Both the position numbers and the translations under genes were made by a program. From Phyllostachys edulis (lineage: Eukaryota; Streptophyta; Magnoliopsida; Poales; Poaceae), in contig CM070561.1 of NCBI GenBank assembly GCA_036346405.1, forward strand, positions 30,908,215-30,972,214: a stretch of DNA of 64,000 nucleotides, written 5' to 3'. Under the pieces are notes generated by a model. That model made no database searches. It saw only the letters and a program-made list of their open reading frames with translations, and was not told the DNA's origin. Positions 36,177 through 48,578 of the stretch are shown here, piece after piece (positions within the stretch are counted from its first letter, which is position 1; each line of letters begins with the position of its first letter).

Positions 36177-37019
36177 GTAAGTCACTTGCGTGCATGCCCG
36201 TTACCTTTATTTCTTACTTGTTAGTAGCATACCAACATAGATCTCTACAAGTGTGCAAAGATAATCACTAGCTTGGTAATATTTTTATACGAAATGAGTA
36301 ATTAGTTGTTTTGTGCCATTTTTACTTAGGAGTCAGCGATGTTTTCTTCTAGGCTAAGCGTATGTGTTCCGATGTTGTGCTAATTGTTTGCTACTGAATA
36401 CTTAGTTATATTGTAGATGCAGAGCTGCTATAATTGTTGTAGGTGGTAATCCATTTAAGCTAGCTAGACATGTTTAAACATGCAATGTGATGCTTCTTTG
36501 TAGTTAGTTGCACATTTTGGATGTTGTGCATGCTGAATACATAAATTGTGATGAAAACAACAATATTTGACCTCTAAATCTTTGTTTTATAACTTGGTAG
36601 AGTCATTTTGGGCTCTTAGTGTTGCAAATAAATATAAAGCTGCACCTAATTCTATAAGGGCTAAAATCTATCTGTGCTGTAAGATAACTAAAATCAACTT
36701 AGTTTTTTATGATGTTTTCATAAATAACAGATGTGGTCCAACCTAAAGCACATGGTATGAAAGTAATTGGTTCATTTGCTTAGTTATCTGCTACTTGGCG
36801 TGTTTTACACTAATCTGTCTTTCTGTAGGACCATTGTGAGAAAAACAAACCGAACTGTGAGAAAGTCCAAGCCAAAGAATGACCGGCTCTCGTTCCTCAA
36901 TTGCACAATTTGTTATGCTATTGTAAATACTTAGAGAAATGATGTTCTTATAGATTTGTTATGAAACCCTTCCATACCATGTTGGAAGTTTACAGTTTGC
37001 AATGATTTGAACATTTTTG

Positions 37020-37131
37020 AAGCAAGAGAAATATAAAGATGTAGAGCCCACTGCAATTGACCTCTTCAAAGAGTGCCATAATAGCAAGAAACTTGGTTTT
37101 AGTGAGCCAATGAAGAAAGCAATTGTTAGTC
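37020..37131 (+). pseudogene. TNP1-like relic in the CACTA element
   Basis: The + frame reads KQEKYKDVEPTAIDLFKEC followed by HNSKKLGFSEPMKKAIV, a pattern of Transposase_24 proteins of grass CACTA elements. It shows that the element descended from an autonomous CACTA. An upstream exon-like piece (36830-36895, Lys/Arg-rich) may belong to it. Confidence 0.55.
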
Positions 37132-40100
37132 ACTTGTTCATTTCTTTTGTACATAAGTATACTATAAATAATAACACTTTTCACATGTAATCCATCTATT
37201 GTGTATCCTTGTACTGTTTTTGTCTATATGGATGTGCTGGGCCAAACACAACGGTTTGGTATGTAGGTGTGAAATTGGAAAATTGGTTTGTGAATTGTCA
37301 AAAGGCTTGGCCCAGATAAAACTAGGCCAAAATGGTTTTAGCCCAACAATATATTGTGCCTTTCAAAACGGCCTAGCTCGAATCCTAACTAGGCAATCAA
37401 AATGGGCTACACCCAAAAAAATTTGGGCCTGCAATTTGGAATCAAAATGGGCCTCGTAGAAATTATGACGAAAATTTATATGGGCCTAACTCACATTATG
37501 ACGGTAGATATCGTCACAAACCAACAGCCACGTCAGATCCCAGATGGCCCGACTAGGCTACCAATGACAATAAGAATCTCACGTGGCGGCGTCATAAAAT
37601 TCGTGATGACAATGGTTTCGTCACTAAGTCTGTGACGATTTCGCTACTTTCTTCACAGAAACCAATCAGCGACGCACTATAGGTGACGTTCGATTTTTCA
37701 TCATGGGAACATCACAGATCCCATACTGTGACAAAAAAACACAGATCCGTGATGAATTCTAATTGTCACCGTTCAGCAGATTTCTTTAGTGGGTGGTGCC
37801 CTGTCTCCTTCGATGCTTCTCCATTGTTGCCGGCCTTAAGGAAGAGGAAGGAGAGGCAAGAAGAGAGGAGAAGGAAGAGGAAGAAGGATTTCTTCGTGGG
37901 GGATCTCCAGTGAGTCATTCATGTCTTCTAGGGTAATATTTCTAATCCTCGCTGTTAGTTTAAGTATTTTCGAGGAGATGATGTCATTTAGAGATTTGTT
38001 GATCCTGTTGTGATTGAGTCGGTATTCTGTAGTCATCTTGTTCGACAGATTAGGTCTTGTTCAGTGCGAAATTAGAGGTTTGGGCCTCCTAGAGTTATGT
38101 GGGGTTTTGCGTGGGCTTTCTGGAAAGTATTAATTCATAATTTTTGGTTGGATAATGAATTAGTTATGAATTTTGCAAGTCTGGGTGCTTATTCAGTCTC
38201 TGGATTCGGGCGACGAACGTATTTATGTGAATTAGGGTTTGGATATGGACAATTTTGGTCGGTTGATTTTTTAGATATTTAGAACGAAAGATATGAATTT
38301 TTGAATATAATACTTTAGTCTGTCCTTCTGTTATGGACAATAGAGAAAAACTAGTATGTTAGCAACCTTTGTTGCATAATGGGGAAAATTGTGATAAATT
38401 TATTGAGGAAGCTAATTCTCTTTAGTTTCCAGATTGTCTTAGAACAATGGGTTTGGATGTACCAATTAAAAGATACGAAATTCCAAAGTCAGTAGTACCG
38501 AAGATGACAGAACTGTCTTTGGGGTTTAAAACCCAAGACTTAGATGGAATAATTTGATCTTTTGGTCACCTGAGGAGTTGTAGATATGCATGTGTAGATT
38601 CTAGGGAATTTGGGTTCATGACTTTTGCAGCTTTCCCTAAAAAGTTATGATTTTTCTTTGATGGCTGTTTGTTTGGACATACTGGTAATTGGAGTGTATT
38701 GGTAAAGTTTCGGGTTGCGAATAGGAGCAATTGATTTCATTTTGTTTCATTGCTATGCTTAGCACTTTTGAATGGTATCCTTAGTATACTCTACGGTTGC
38801 CAAGTGCTGGTGAGAACCGGGGTTAGAGTCTCCCCATTGCCGTCATCCGTCTCGCGGTTGAGGCAATTGCAAGTAGTGTAGAGTGGATTGTGATGCTTTA
38901 TTCATGAAAATTGCCATGATTTACTTATGATTTTACATCTATGATAATGTCGCTGTATATTATTCTCTCATGTTGATTTGAGAATATGAAGTTCATTTGC
39001 ATCATGGCATACATTCCTGAGTCTTGGACTACGTGGTAGCCAAGAGTTGTTTCTTTTGAGGTCTCCGTCATGGATTGGACGGGCATGAGATCCCCGTCAT
39101 GGATTGGATGGGCATGGGTCCCCACACTCGTGGAGTGTGGGCTGGAGGTCCCTATGCCTGAGGGCACAGGCTTGAGTATGCATCGATGGATGCACTACTC
39201 CGCATTACCGGTAATTGCAAAGAAGAAAGAAAGAGCATTATTGACATATGCATTTCATGCAAGCATAAGAGATTTATTTGTGGTTCCTTGCTGATGTTCA
39301 TATGAGGATTTAATATCTTCATTGGCTGGTCATGAAGTTTTGTTTATTATCACTATTGTACTTTGCTGAGTCGTGGACTCATGCTTGTTGTTGTTGTTCT
39401 TTTTAGGTACCTCTCGAGGCAGCGACATGCATGGAAAGGGGTAGTTTTGATGCACTTCACACTTAACCACTCATAGCAAACAAATTAGCTTATTTACCTA
39501 AAACCTTATGTTCATGCTTTTTCCTTATTTTCAGACTGTGTCCATCCTTCGTGGTGGTTGATTCGCTTGTAATCGTGGTAGCCAAGTTTTATCGTGAATG
39601 TTTCTATTATGCTTTTAAGACTTAGTTATCGATTCATTTAGTTCTATTTGATAAGAATAAATTGAATGATTTGATTAGTGTTACATCCTTGTGATTTCAA
39701 ATGAATATTGATGATTTAGATTTAATTGTTAAAGAACTACTCTCATTGAGTACCACTATTTATTTGATTTGGTTTTAGTTGAGAAATAGCAAGATTTATG
39801 CCTATAGTATTATTAATTGATAGGTAGTATTATTTAACTTGACTATACTGCCACTTGTGCTAGTTCCTGTGTTTAGAATTAAATCATTCATTGTTGTATG
39901 TCTTGTTGAATTGGTATTAGTAAATTGAAGTAAAGTGATTCTGTAAGGTAGTTTAGCAGCATCCTAGGCTCTATGTTGGGCTAGGGTGTTACAGTCAGTT
40001 TCTTAGGTTTTACTAAATAAAAATAAATAGAAAATAAACTAAAAAACCAAGTTGGATCCACGAGTCATCCATACAATCATTTCCTTAAGAAAAATAAATA

Positions 40101-42118
40101 GAAAAGAAATTAGAAACCCGACTGGACCCCACCGATCAGTCACATAAGATTTTCTTAAGAAAAATGAAACGAAATGAAAATGGAAATCCAACCGGACTCA
40201 CATGTCAGAAATTTCATAATTTTTAGAATTTCTCTCGGGTCAAACTTTGGAGAGCTCATTCTCCCTCGTTTAAAATTCAAATGATTTGATTTTTGTTTCT
40301 AAGGTCATCTATATTCAAGATCTTTCCATCAGTACCAAAATCATAATTTTTGGAGTTTATTTGAATTTTATTTTAGTTATGTGCATTTATTCGAAGTAGT
40401 CGTTTTGCGCTTAAATAGACTCCAACGTCGATGAAGACTTCGCCATTGCTTCAGGACAAGACCAAGACCCAATAATATTCACTGTTGAGCAAGACATGTC
40501 CTTACAATTGATCATGTCGAACCTACTTTTCAAATGCAAATTATTTTGTTTCAAAGTATTACTTTCATGCTTATTATTATTTATAAAATACTATGTTAAA
40601 GGTTGATACCTAGTTTTGCCAAATGTTGTTATTATTATTCCCTTCCTTGATTGTTGATAACCCCTTATACCTTGTCACCCTAGGTTAATTATTACATGAA
40701 TAAATTGCTCTTGGTTAATCCATAGTGATTGATGGTTGTGCTTAGACACTGCTTTAGTGGTTGAATTGAATATGACACAAACATTACCATTACGAGACTT
40801 GGGATACAATGTGAATTAAATTGTGGTAGTGTAGGTTATGACTCGAAACAAGAAAATGATAATCATAGGATGGTGTAGACTTGGGCGTGTGGGTCGTATG
40901 TGGTAGGTGCATTATTTGCATCAAGGACCGAATCATGTGTCGCTTCTTCTAAAATAATAATCGTGCAACCACAAGTCTAATGAGATTGACCTGACTGAAT
41001 AATTTACCAATTTGTTATGTTATTTCCATAATGTGTGCAGTCTAGGTTGGGTTGTTGGACCTAGGCTATAGGAGGGCGTATCTCTGTGTACGCACCCATT
41101 GAGTATTGTCGTGGTACTAAGTCGGAATGCATCTACTCTCCCAACGGTGGTTTCTTTGGAGTTAATGTGTTTAAACACCCAAAGATCGGTCCATTGGATG
41201 GTGTAGTATTATGGCGAGTTATTGTAAAAACCTTTTTATTATTGTCTTTGTCACACGCCTACGGTAGCATGTTATGGCCGACATTATGAGTTGATCATAT
41301 CTTGTGGTTAAAGTTGTGCAACTTTTGAGTATATAATCTATTCAAATAGTCATGCCCTAGTCATAGGCGTGGTCTAGAAAGCCTCACTTGTAGAGTTTCA
41401 ATTAAAATTGTGGGATGGGAACTTGTTAACGTAAATGTAGCTGGATGGAACATCATGAAAAGTAACAGGTGGATGGAACGTGATGAGTAATTGTAGGTGG
41501 ATGGAACCTAATGGATAATTGTAGGTGGATTAATCCTTATTACAAGATAAGAATTTCAGACACAAATGTAACTTTGGTTTTGGAGTTAAAAAAGGCTAAG
41601 TCATAGGTTTAGAAAATAATTATAGTATATGAGCTAAACTTGCTTTGTGCTAAAATAACCATAAAACCCCTCCTTTAACAAGCCATGCATCTATATACTA
41701 GCATTTGCTGTGAGGGCTTGTTGAGTACTTTTGTACTCATTGATGCTCAAATATGTGGATTCAGACTACAAGGCTGAAGACCAAGTGTTATACTTCCATC
41801 CAGCTATGGAAATGAAGATGACGACGATAACTAGGTCATAGCCCTAGTCAATTGCCTGTGGCAACTCATGAAGACCCTTTTGGTTTATTTATCTTCTGTC
41901 TGAACTCATTGGTCTATCGGCCTGCTATGTACGAACATGGCCCTAAGGCCTATTTACGTTTGTCTCTGTAATATAAAATACTCTTTTACTTATACACATG
42001 TATGGATGTCATATTCATCGATAATTGTACTGTATGAGCTAACTATTAGTCATGGAAATAACTCGATGTGCACAGAGGATCTGGATGCAAATCCGGACTC
42101 GACGTTGCGCAAAGGACC

Positions 42119-42444
42119 AATCCGGTCAACGCCACCCACCAACTTCAGTCATCATTGAGAAGGTTCTTTAGATGCCTGCTGGTTGCACGACGGGCGTCAT
42201 CAGTCATCTACGCCTCCTACTAGCAGATCTACTCAGCACCAATGAGCCTTAAGATCACACCTATAGGGGCGGTTTGGTTGCCACCCTGAGACAAATTTGC
42301 CTGGCCAGAGACGAGCCTGGACCTTGTTTGGTTGGTGCCCTAAGCACCCCCTCCCCCACCCCCTCCCCCCGCCTGACCTGAGCAGTCCTGGCACTCCATT
42401 AGCTTGAGCCAGGCGACCAAAATCGTGCGCCAGAGCTCCAGTGT
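42119..42444. other. Short unclassified stretch with a MITE-like end
   Basis: No gene. GGGGCGGTTTGGTTGCC at about 42266 resembles the end of PIF/Harbinger or hAT MITEs, but no opposite end was found. Confidence 0.3.
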
Positions 42445-42934
42445 CACTACAACAAAACTATCACGTAGAGACGCTTTTGTTTTGACGCTTTTATGTCTAT
42501 CGCTACACCGAGAAACACTTCGTATGTAAAGACGCTTCTCAAGATGTTTTATATGACACCACAAAATCTCTTACCGTAGGAAGGCATATATACGTTTACA
42601 TTTATGTAGAGACGAATCTTGAGACGTTTGAGAATATATCTGAGAATTAAGAGGACAAAATTTTAGTTACAGAGACGAATCTTGAGATGTTTTAGAATAT
42701 GTTAAATTTTTTTTGTTGGGGACCGAAAGGACTGAAAATAATTTCGAAAGAATTTTGTTCAAACGTTTTGGATCAAATATGAATTTAAAATATAAAACAT
42801 TTGCAAAAAATAATGCTCCGAGGGTTTCGATCCCTGCTCATGGGACAAACGACGACAGCACCTTGCCACTAGGATGTCTCTTGTCTCTTGTTTTTTTACT
42901 GATTGTTACTCTCTTTAACCCTCTTTCTTGCCCC

Positions 42935-43016
42935 CATCTGATTCTATCCCAAGAAATGACCAGAGCGTGTATTAGGATCCCTCATCTGATTCTATCCCAA
43001 GAAATGACCAGAGCGT
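42935..43016. repeat. 34-bp direct repeat, period 48
   Basis: CATCTGATTCTATCCCAAGA and the following 14 bases occur identically at 42935-42968 and 42983-43016, a recent local duplication in the CACTA element. Confidence 0.9.
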
Positions 43017-43039
43017 CTTAACTAATAAAAAAAGATTTA

Positions 43040-43730
43040 CCACACACAGTGGAGGAATCGTCCCGCCCCGTTTCGAAGAAACGCCCGGTAAGTCTCTCAT
43101 TCCTCCCTCGACCACTAGGTCATGTGATTTATGTCTCATCCCCACTTCTCCCACTATCTGGTAGAAGCAGGAACTACCTCCCGATCCATCTCCATCTAGC
43201 TTCGCCTCCTCTTCTCCACCACGAACCATGCTCCAGCATCATCGCCGCCACCCAAGCTTTGCCAGTTCCTTTCCCATTATTGCTGCCATGGTCAAAATTG
43301 ATGACGACCCGACGCTGGCGAGCTCCCGTCGAGCCACCACCTCAAGGATTCGCTGTGGTTCCCCATCTCTGCAAAAGGTATTGGCTCAAACTCCCATCCT
43401 AATCTCGATTCCCCTTCTTCCTCCTGCCTCCCCGGCTCACAAACCCATCGCCGCCTTCGTCTCTCACGACCTCGCCTCCCCCATCACCGGCGCCTCTCAT
43501 CCCTTCTGATTTTTGCCGTCTCTGTCTCCTTCCATTTCCCAATGTCCTCACCGCTTGCCAATTTGGCCAATCAAGGTGAAGAGGCGGTTAGCACAGGGTC
43601 TTGCAGCGGCGGGCACACCGGTGGAAACACTTCGGCGTCCTTACCTTCCCCCACTCCATCTCTTCCTCATCCATAGACCTGCACCAAGTGAGCAGCCTTC
43701 ACCTTTTTTGGTTTGTTTGGTTTAGCTGCA
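43040..43730 (+). other. GC-rich block, possible captured gene 5' region
   Basis: CT- and CG-rich sequence contrasts with the AT-rich element around it. It contains possible splice donors (GGTAAGTC at about 43088, AAGGTATTGG at about 43376) and short frames such as QGEEAVSTGSCSGG near 43575. I recognise no protein. It may be a captured leader and first exons of a host gene. Confidence 0.3.
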
Positions 43731-45329
43731 TCTGACTTGGTTAACCTTTCCCCCGTTTTAGCCAAATATTTTTGGAAATTAATGTGAGAATTTGGTCGAT
43801 CTCATAGCCATGCTTGCTAATTGGTGTGTTCCCCCATTCGTCGCTGCAGAGGAGTTCAATTAGGACCAAGTGGGTTGTGAGGTAAATCCCTCCTAAGTTG
43901 TCAATATGTGGTTAGGGAGATAAATGACTTTTGAACTAGTTTTGTTCTATATGAACCAATTTAGCGCTCCGTAAGGTCGGCAAGGGAGTGAAATCAGATA
44001 TTTGTCAGAGGTCATAAAAAAACTTTCTTATGAATCAGAAAGTCTTGCGATTTTAGTTCTATGCTCTAGAGATGATATTACTATATTTCTGTTACTGCTG
44101 TTGATATATGTTCTCAACTAGATTTCAGTTCTCAATTCTATGTTCTGTTCTATTACACACATCGATACTACTTAGTTATGTGCTCTAGAGATGATATTAC
44201 TATATTCCATGGATCTGGTCAGTGTGGTTTGTTAATAGCAAAAATGTGAGGCATCTATACTACTTATTTTGGTTTTCCTAGATACTTTTCCTGTACAAAT
44301 TGCATCTCTTGTGAATGGAGTGTCTTAACTTCGGTTTTCTTGTCATGTCCCATGCCCATGGCCAAGATGAAGACCTAGTGATATTTGCTATGTTTTGTAG
44401 AGAATTGAACCGTAGTTACACTAGATTATATGTTGATGTATGGCGTGTCTATGATTGGAAGTAGGCTTGAGACTGATTCAATAAATACCTTGGTCGTATG
44501 TTTGCTGTAATGTGCTTATTAAGTATATTGTTGTGCACTTATGCTCATATTGCATATCTACAATTGCAACTATGCAGGTGCTCGCTTTCGCTTTCTGTTT
44601 GGTATATCTACAATTGCAACTAGCAGCAGCATAAGTCCTCAAAGACTAAGATAAAGCATGAGAAAACTACCATGAGAATTTTGTTGTGTTCTTTGCAATT
44701 GGTCCTTGGTTTTGCCTGTCCTTTGCATGATCGCATCCAACATATTTGCACTTCTTCTCCATAGATTTGCACTTCTTTTCCACACTGATTACTCCCTTGT
44801 TCATTCTATTAGGCGCTGCCTTTCATGTACTCGGTGAATTAACTAATAGATTCTGGTTTTTGCTATTGACGGGGACAAGATAGTTACTTTGGTAAGAAAG
44901 AAGATGGGCACACCGATCATTAGACTCTAGACCATGGATGCGACAAAGGAGTTTATGAAAAAGCTATTGATATATTCAATAATTATGAGGTACATGAAAT
45001 GCTGCATGTGAATGTATATGTTGCAGGTTCAGCTTTTCTCTAAAGATAAAAAGCTTGACGAGTAAATTTATAGATTTTAAAGCCATATTTGCGATGTTTT
45101 AGCCTATTTTTTACAAGCATTTGGATGTGTGCTTAGAGACACATTATAGTGTAAGTGTACATACCTATATTTGCAAGGAGATGCTTGAAATGCAGGGTCT
45201 ACAAAGGTGTATACATTAAAATCAATCGATGTAGTAAAATCTTCAATCGATGTAATGAAAATCTGCATAGTAGTTGGTTTTTTCCCCGGGAATGTCTAAA
45301 TACTAAAATTTTATATGTTTGTGAATGCT

Positions 45330-45690
45330 TCAGTGTGATGCTTGGTCTCCAGCCTTTGCGACATGGAGCACACCAGTGGTGTAGGCGCCGAGAGTCTTAT
45401 TGTGTCGGCTGTGAGCAAGGTCGAGGAAGGCATCCTCTGCTGCCTTGGAGAGCACCACCTTCACCCACACCTTAGAGCGTGTGCGCTCGTCGAGCGCCCA
45501 GACTGAGACGACGGGGTAGGGTGCGAATGGTGCCCGTCTTGCGGCCTTGCCGTGTAGATCCGCCATGCGAGGCCAGGGCCCATCATTAAGGCTGCCGGTA
45601 GAAAACGGAGGGTCCCTCGCACGTTGGAGACGAAGGCGAACACCGGTTTGGTGCTCATGGCCACGACAGCATGTGTATATCATGCCGGCC
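45330..45690 (-). pseudogene. Captured host-gene fragment candidate
   Basis: A GC-rich island within AT-rich CACTA DNA has long open minus-strand frames. One reads MSTKPVFAFVSNVRG then LPAALMMGPGLAWRI (45461-45664); another reads APYPVVSVWALDERTRSKVW then VKVVLSKAAEDAFLDLAHS (45330-45560). The two would join after a frameshift near 45540. The composition and protein-like sequence suggest a captured exon, but I cannot name the family. Confidence 0.4.
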
Positions 45691-46905
45691 TACATTAAGT
45701 ATCAAAATTTCATTAGTATTTTGTTCACTTCATGTTCAAATTAGGTGCTTAAAAATGTTGCCTGTGCACTTATCCTCTTTTGAGACTCCGTTGCAACACA
45801 CGGGCACCTTACTAGTACCTATTTAAATGGACATGTCAAATTATGTCTTAAGAGTGATATTCTTGCTTTTAGGTTGTTTAGTTAGAGTAACAAAAAATAC
45901 TTTTGTTCACCACTACAGGGCTCAATTTGGAGTTTCCTGTTCGTACTCTCTGTTGGCCATTCAAATAGCAAGGGCATATGTGTAGTCTGTTCCTGTTTAG
46001 AGGACATGTTAAACTGAGTTTGAGCAACCAAAAGTACTATTGTTGACCACTAAAGCATGTATGTTGTCATGATCATAAAGGATGGGAGAACACCTTGAGC
46101 AGGTCCATGTGTTTTGACTTCTGAATTTATGAGCTCAGCGGCTCCCTTGGGCAAAGCTTATGATAGATTCCAAGTATTTAGAAAAAAAAATGTGTCAATC
46201 CATAGGATCTTTTCCTGATGTATGTGCACCTTTTTTATATGGATGTTTGATTCAGTTGTGAACTCCACTTGCTGTAAATTCAAATATTTGTTGTTGCTAT
46301 GAAGTGCATGCATGCTCTACAGTTTTCTTAGTTTGTTGATTGTGAGAATATGATGCTTCCATGTGAAGACATGTGTTCTACTGTTTTCTAGTTTTTTTTG
46401 GATGAGGTGGAATAATGTCTTCATATGACGATATATGTTTCTGTTTGTAGCAAAATGTGCGAATCAAATTCGAAATAATCCAATTAAATTCAAAATAATT
46501 TTTTTCAAAGTAAGATGCCCAAAAGACGCTTTTGCGTACCTAGAGACGTATATAACGTCTCTACAAAATGTGTATAAATTGTGCGCACATGAATTGAATA
46601 AATTTGTAAAAGCGTCTCTATGTTTGTTGCACGCAAATTGGACGTGTCTATATCAGTAAAGACGTTATATAAGTGTATCTACTAAAACGTCTCTACATAC
46701 ATAGACATGAATTTTAACGTCTCTGTAAAGCGGCTTATATCCTGTACACATGTTTTACAAGCGTCTCTACGGTTCTTGACACGATCTGTGAGGAGACGCT
46801 CCAATGACGCTTTATAAAAATGGCTTTACGGTCCTCTCAAGAGATGAAATAACACGTCTCAAGCCTATAGATTGGACGCCTCTACATGGATGTTGTGTTG
46901 TAGTG

Positions 46906-47338
46906 TGTAACATCCCTATTTTCTAGGCTTTTTGAAAATTTTCAAAATTTAAAAATAACCATTTGGTTTTATTGAATTTCTAAAGCTTAACTTGAAATTT
47001 TAGAATTTAAAAGCATTTTAATTTGAATTAATCGAACTTCAATTAATTCAAAGTTGGTTTATTCAAGTTTTCTAGTTTTTACTTGGATTTAAAGTAAAAA
47101 ATATTACTTTAAGCATTTTATTGGATTTTATTATATTTTAAAAAGGGTTTTCCTTTTGTCCCAAAGTTAAAAATAATTTATTAGCAAAATTAAAAGATAA
47201 AGTTAAGTTAAAAGTATTTTTATTAAGTTCCATTCAGGTCAAGGAATTTCTGTGTATTTTTCTTGAATTTTTGGACCCTATTAGCTAATTTCTAAAAACC
47301 TTTTTAGTTTTCTGGTAATTCTTTATTCAAAAAGCCTT
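46906..47338 (+). repeat. LTR head in inverted orientation (about 433 bp)
   Basis: Starts TGTAACATCCCTATTTTC and follows, as a + strand sequence, the first ~430 bp of the minus-strand LTR that starts at 53900 (shared AGGCTTTTTGAAAATTTTCA-like and TTTTATTAAGTTC blocks). It ends abruptly before the minus-strand pol. It is oriented opposite to what a normal 3' LTR of that element would be. Confidence 0.75.
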
Positions 47339-47371
47339 TCTTTTTCTGGTAATTCTTTATTCAAAAAGCCT
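47309..47371. repeat. 29-bp duplication at a rearrangement junction
   Basis: TCTGGTAATTCTTTATTCAA with flanking bases occurs at 47309-47337 and again at 47343-47371; the second copy ends one base before retroelement RNase H sequence resumes. It looks like templated filler from break repair. Confidence 0.85.
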
Positions 47372-47372
47372 A

Positions 47373-48446
47373 TTGGCGAGAGGCATAAGCTACAACTTTA
47401 CCTTCCTGCATCAATACACATCCAAGACCTTGACGGGAGGTGTCACAGAAAACCTCGATGTCCTTACGGATGTCAGGTAAGACTAACACAGGTGCTGATA
47501 CTAGTCTTTTCTTCAATTCCTGAAAACTTTGCTCACAAGCAACTATCCATTCAAATTTCTTTTCCTTCTTTAATAGCTGAGTCATAGGTCTAGCGGTTTT
47601 GGAGAAACCTTCGATGAATCTTCGGTAATAGCCAGCTAATCCAAGGAAACTCCTTACTTTGGTAACAGACTTGGGTTGCCTCCAATCCATTACGGCTTCA
47701 ACCTTTGCAGGATTTACTGCAACTCCTCCTTCTGACACTATATGTCCGAGAAAAGCTACTTGGCTTAGCCAGAATTCACTTTTACTGAATTTGGCATAGA
47801 GCTGTTGTTCTCTGAGTCTTTCCAAAACTAAACTGAGATGTTTCTCGTGTTCTTCTTTATCCTTTGAGTAGATGAGAATGTCGTCAATAAATATGACCAC
47901 AAACTTATCCAAGAATTCCATGAATACTTTATTCATCATATTCATAAAATAAGCTGGCGTATTCATTAAACTGAATGACATCACTGTGAACTCATACAAT
48001 CCATATCTTGTGGTGAAAGTAGTCTTCAGTATGTCTTCTGGTCTGATCTTCAATTGGTGGTAACCAGATCTTAAGTCGATCTTGGAGAAAACACTTGCTC
48101 CTTTCAATTGATCAAAGAGATCATCGATCCTGGGTAACAGATACTTGTTCTTGATTGTGACTTCATTGAGGGATCTGTAATCTACACACATTCTCATATT
48201 GTTGTCTTTCTTTTTGACAAACAACACTAGTGCTCCCCAAGGTGATGAACTTGGTTGAATAAAACCTTTGTCTTGCAATTCTTCGATTTGTTTCTTCAAT
48301 TCTGCTAACTCATTTGCAGGCATTCGGTAGGGTCTTTTCGACATTGGGGCAGTCCCTAGGACTAAGTCAATTAGGAACATGATGTCCCTATCTGGTGGCA
48401 TACCGGGTAATTCTTCAGGAAATACATCTGGGTATTCATTCACCAC
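47373..48446 (-). pseudogene. Reverse transcriptase and partial RNase H
   Basis: Minus-strand frame with the conserved lead PEELPGMPP, MSKRPYRMP, SSSPWGA, YRSLNEVTIKNKY, IDLRSGYHQL, the active-site FIDD (47880-47891) and the Leu/Gly-rich SFLGLAGYYRRFI region, ending in RNase H at GLGCVLMQEGKVVAYASRQ (47373). The frame is open across the RT but is cut in RNase H. It is continuous with the protease frame upstream except for a stop at 48579. Confidence 0.9.
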
Positions 48447-48578
48447 TGGAATGTCCTCTAACTTTACTTCCTTTAAACTGGTTAGGATAGGACTTTCTCT
48501 AACAGGGGTCTCGGGTTTGAACTCTACTTCAATCCCTTGTTCATTGGTAAGGGTGATAGACCTATTGGCACAGTCTAT

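Larger units (their letters stand above)
42445..46905. mobile_element. Complete non-autonomous CACTA element, 4.46 kb
   Basis: Left end CACTACAACAAAACTATC at 42445; right end GATGTTGTGTTGTAGTG at 46905; 3-bp duplication TGT at 42442-42444 and 46906-46908. Both subterminal regions (42460-42680 and 46500-46890) are packed with AGAGACG / CGTCTCT motifs. No transposase is seen. The interior holds a GC-rich, promoter-like block (43040-43730), intron-like AT-rich DNA (43740-45150) and a minus-strand captured-gene candidate (45330-45690). 45700-46480 is noncoding. It belongs to a different CACTA family from those at 4033-14668 and 33893-37791. Confidence 0.92.

Noticed and set aside
42266..42282. 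PIF/Harbinger or hAT MITE
   Set aside because: Only one end seen; no matching inverted end or duplication.
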